Below are positions 6,419 to 8,014 of a stretch of 8,014 nucleotides of DNA, piece by piece. The stretch lies in assembly GCA_021202715.1 (NCBI GenBank), contig JAJQCL010000137.1, positions 1 through 8,014 on the forward strand, in the 5' to 3' direction. A model generated the notes under the pieces. It was not told the DNA's origin and searched no databases. It worked only from the letters and a program-made list of their open reading frames with translations. Made by a program: the position numbers and the translations under genes. The first letter of the stretch is position 1; the number at the start of each line of letters is the position of its first letter. Source of the DNA: Lachnospiraceae bacterium. Lineage in GTDB: Bacteria > Bacillota > Clostridia > Lachnospirales > Lachnospiraceae.

Positions 6419-7825
6419 ATGGCAGAAGCAAAACCTGTAAAGATTACAGAGACTGTTCTTCGGGATGCGCACCAGTCCCTGATTGCCACCCGTATGAGCA
6501 CCAGCCAGATGACTCCTATTATGGAGAAGATGGATCAGGTCGGCTATCATGCAGTGGAGTGCTGGGGCGGCGCGACCTTTGATACGGCTCTGCGTTTCCT
6601 GAAGGAAGATCCCTGGGACAGACTGCGCCAGTTCCGTGACGGATTCAAGCACACGAAGCTGCAGATGCTCTTCCGCGGTCAGAATATTCTTGGATACCGG
6701 CATTATGCCGACGATGTGGTGGAGTATTTCGTACAGAAATCCATCGCCAACGGCATTGATATCATTCGTATCTTCGATGCACTGAACGACGTCCGCAACC
6801 TGCAGACGGCGGTCAACGCCACCAAGAAGGAGGGCGGCCATGTACAGACGGCCATCTCCTATACGCTGGGTGAGCCCTACACCACAGAATACTATGTGGA
6901 TCTGGCGAAGAAGATGGAGGATATGGGTGCGGATTCCATCTGCATCAAGGATATGGCGGGTCTTCTGGTTCCTTATTATGCAGGGGAACTGGTATCCGCC
7001 ATCAAGGAAAATATTCATGTTCCGCTGGAGCTGCATACGCACTGCACCAGCGGCGTGGCGGAGATGACCTACATGCGTGCCGTGGAAGCGGGCTGCGACA
7101 TCATCGACACCGCGATCTCGCCCTTTGCGCAGGGCACCAGCCAGCCGGCGACCGAGGTTCAGGTGGCGACCTACAAGGGAACCCCCTACGATACCGGTCT
7201 GGATGAAGACCTGCTTAATGAGATCACCGAGTATTTCCGTCCGCTGCGTGAGGAGGCTCTGGAGAGCGGTCTCATGAGTACCAAGATTCTGGGCGTGGAT
7301 ATCAATACCCTGCGTTATCAGGTGCCCGGCGGTATGCTGTCCAATCTGGTGTCTCAGCTGAAGGATCAGCATGCTGAGGACAAGTTCTACGACGTGCTGG
7401 AGGAAGTGCCGCGCGTGCGTGCGGATATGGGGACGCCGCCTCTGGTGACCCCGTCCAGCCAGATCGTGGGAACTCAGGCTGTGTTTAATGTTCTGATGGG
7501 CGAGCGCTATAAGATCGCGACCAAGGAGACCAAGGCCATGTTTGCCGGTGAGTACGGCCAGACCGTTCTTCCCTTCAACAAGGAAGTGCAGAAGAAGGTC
7601 ATCGGCGATAAAGAGCCGATCACCTGCCGTCCGGCCGATCTGCTGGAACCCGAGCTGCCGAAGCTTGAGGAGGAGCTGGGAGAGTGGAAGGAGCAGGATG
7701 AGGATGTCCTCTCCTATGCGCTGTTCCCCCAGGTGGCGATGGACTTCTTCAAGCACAGAAAAGCGCTGCGTGAGGGCAATGCCCCCGTCAGCGGCGACGT
7801 GGAGTGTTCCGTACAGCCCATGTAA
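6419..7825 (+). CDS. oadA: Oxaloacetate decarboxylase alpha (carboxyltransferase) subunit, without a biotin domain
   Basis: This 468-residue subunit would transfer the carboxyl group of oxaloacetate to biotin on the separate carrier, releasing pyruvate. It is a pyruvate carboxylase-type (PycB/5S/OadA) carboxyltransferase. The TIM barrel starts at ITETVLRDAHQSLIATRM (9-26) with metal ligand D16. ECWGGATFDTALRFLKEDPW (47-66) and LFRGQNILGYRHYADD (84-99) follow. CIKDMAGLL (175-183) carries K177, probably carbamylated, and ELHTHCTSG (204-212) carries H206 and H208. This D-K-H-H set is the family's metal site. The conserved PYC/OADA domain then runs to about residue 425. The chain ends at ECSVQPM without the ESMKM biotinyl domain fused in Klebsiella or Vibrio OadA; the carrier upstream supplies it. 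The ATG at 6419 has AGGAGG 10 nt away. The barrel type argues for oxaloacetate rather than an acyl-CoA substrate. A carboxylase or transcarboxylase role is less likely given the sodium-pump beta gene beside it. Confidence 0.94.
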   Translation: MAEAKPVKITETVLRDAHQSLIATRMSTSQMTPIMEKMDQVGYHAVECWGGATFDTALRFLKEDPWDRLRQFRDGFKHTKLQMLFRGQNILGYRHYADDVVEYFVQKSIANGIDIIRIFDALNDVRNLQTAVNATKKEGGHVQTAISYTLGEPYTTEYYVDLAKKMEDMGADSICIKDMAGLLVPYYAGELVSAIKENIHVPLELHTHCTSGVAEMTYMRAVEAGCDIIDTAISPFAQGTSQPATEVQVATYKGTPYDTGLDEDLLNEITEYFRPLREEALESGLMSTKILGVDINTLRYQVPGGMLSNLVSQLKDQHAEDKFYDVLEEVPRVRADMGTPPLVTPSSQIVGTQAVFNVLMGERYKIATKETKAMFAGEYGQTVLPFNKEVQKKVIGDKEPITCRPADLLEPELPKLEEELGEWKEQDEDVLSYALFPQVAMDFFKHRKALREGNAPVSGDVECSVQPM

Positions 7826-7839
7826 GAGAAATGAGTGCG

Positions 7840-7873
7840 ACACCTCCGGGGCAGACCCCGGAGGTGTTTTTTT
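7840..7873 (+). terminator. Rho-independent terminator of the decarboxylase operon
   Basis: A perfect 12-bp GC-rich stem (ACACCTCCGGGG paired with CCCCGGAGGTGT, 7840-7851 and 7856-7867) has a 4-nt CAGA loop and runs into seven T residues (7867-7873). It begins 15 nt after the alpha-subunit stop. The opposite strand lacks a matching T-run, so it works for + strand transcription only. Confidence 0.95.
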
Positions 7874-7915
7874 GAAAATGTTGGTCCAGAGTATAACGGG
7901 GAGCCGGTTATAGAA

Positions 7916-8014
7916 ATGATGAAAACAGTAGTTATAGGCGGAGGCGCGGCAGGCATGATGGCTGCCGTCGCGGCCGCGGCGAGCGGGGAGCAGGTTGTTC
8001 TCTATGAGAAAAAT
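7916..8014 (+). CDS. FAD-binding oxidoreductase N-terminus (HI0933/BaiN-like), 3'-truncated
   Basis: Only 33 codons are visible before the right edge. They start MMKTVVIGGGAAGMMAAVAA and continue to VVLYEKN. This is a Rossmann dinucleotide-binding fold: beta strand, GGGAAG glycine motif, helix, second strand ending in the acidic residue E31 that would contact the ribose of FAD. GGAAGMMAA followed by VVLYEKN is typical of the HI0933/BaiN-like NAD(P)/FAD-dependent oxidoreductases, but too little is seen to exclude other two-dinucleotide-binding flavoproteins. Two adjacent ATGs (7916 and 7919) can both start it; the nearest SD-like GGGGAG (7898-7903) is 12 and 15 nt away, rather far. The gene follows the terminator, so it should have its own promoter. 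Confidence 0.75.
   Translation, partial: MMKTVVIGGGAAGMMAAVAAAASGEQVVLYEKN

Noticed and set aside
5271..6431. Long minus-strand open frame opposite the beta subunit gene
   Set aside because: It mirrors oadB almost exactly, is rich in His, Arg and Gln without any recognisable domain, and lacks its own ribosome site. It is a by-product of codon usage in the real gene.
6275..7843. Minus-strand open frame of over 500 codons opposite the alpha subunit gene
   Set aside because: The plus-strand frame encodes an unmistakable carboxyltransferase with all metal ligands. The antisense frame runs into the terminator stem and shows no family features.
7872..7897. TTGAAA and TATAAC as a promoter for the FAD oxidoreductase gene
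   Set aside because: The spacer is only 14 nt, and the predicted start would fall at or past the only SD-like sequence. The TATAAC may still be a -10 with a poor -35, but I cannot support it.
1..8014. Mobile elements, CRISPR arrays, tRNA or rRNA genes
   Set aside because: No transposase or integrase motifs, spaced direct repeats or tRNA-like folds were recognised, and nearly all sequence is taken by intact housekeeping-type genes.

Overview
The window is about 8 kb of gene-dense, moderately GC-rich bacterial chromosome. Every supported gene is on the + strand. Strong AGGAGG-type ribosome sites, short gaps, an S11 D-Ala-D-Ala carboxypeptidase and a split-subunit sodium-pumping decarboxylase suggest an anaerobic Gram-positive Clostridia member, perhaps Lachnospiraceae-like. 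That placement is inference; nothing in the window fixes the taxon. I see no mobile element, CRISPR array, RNA gene or riboswitch, and no gene-free stretch over 300 bases.

Region 1 (1-2324) holds three genes. First is the C-terminal part of a cupin protein cut by the left edge, probably the sensor half of an XRE-cupin regulator. Next is a Sfp-type 4'-phosphopantetheinyl transferase, 6 nt downstream. Last is a secreted S11 (DacA/DacF-like) D-alanyl-D-alanine carboxypeptidase. The PPTase activates carrier proteins, but no carrier protein lies in the window; its partner may lie to the left.

Region 2 (2325-4380) holds a flavin reductase-like FMN protein whose stop codon is 2 nt from the start of cobS (adenosylcobinamide-GDP ribazoletransferase). 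A histidine phosphatase follows, best read as alpha-ribazole phosphatase CobC. CobS and CobC act at the end of cobalamin assembly. The tightly coupled flavoprotein could be a corrin or flavin reductase serving the same pathway.

Region 3 (4381-7873) is a four-gene operon for a membrane-bound, biotin-dependent, sodium-translocating oxaloacetate decarboxylase: small membrane subunit (OadG/delta type), separate biotin carrier, sodium-pump beta subunit, and carboxyltransferase alpha subunit. Carboxyl would move from oxaloacetate on alpha to biotin on the carrier, then to beta, where decarboxylation drives sodium export. A candidate promoter precedes the operon and a perfect 12-bp-stem terminator closes it.

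Region 4 (7874-8014) is the start of a FAD-binding oxidoreductase cut by the right edge.

I found no clearly new system. The points most worth a second look are the flavin reductase-cobS coupling, the four-gene split decarboxylase, and the PPTase without a visible carrier-protein partner.
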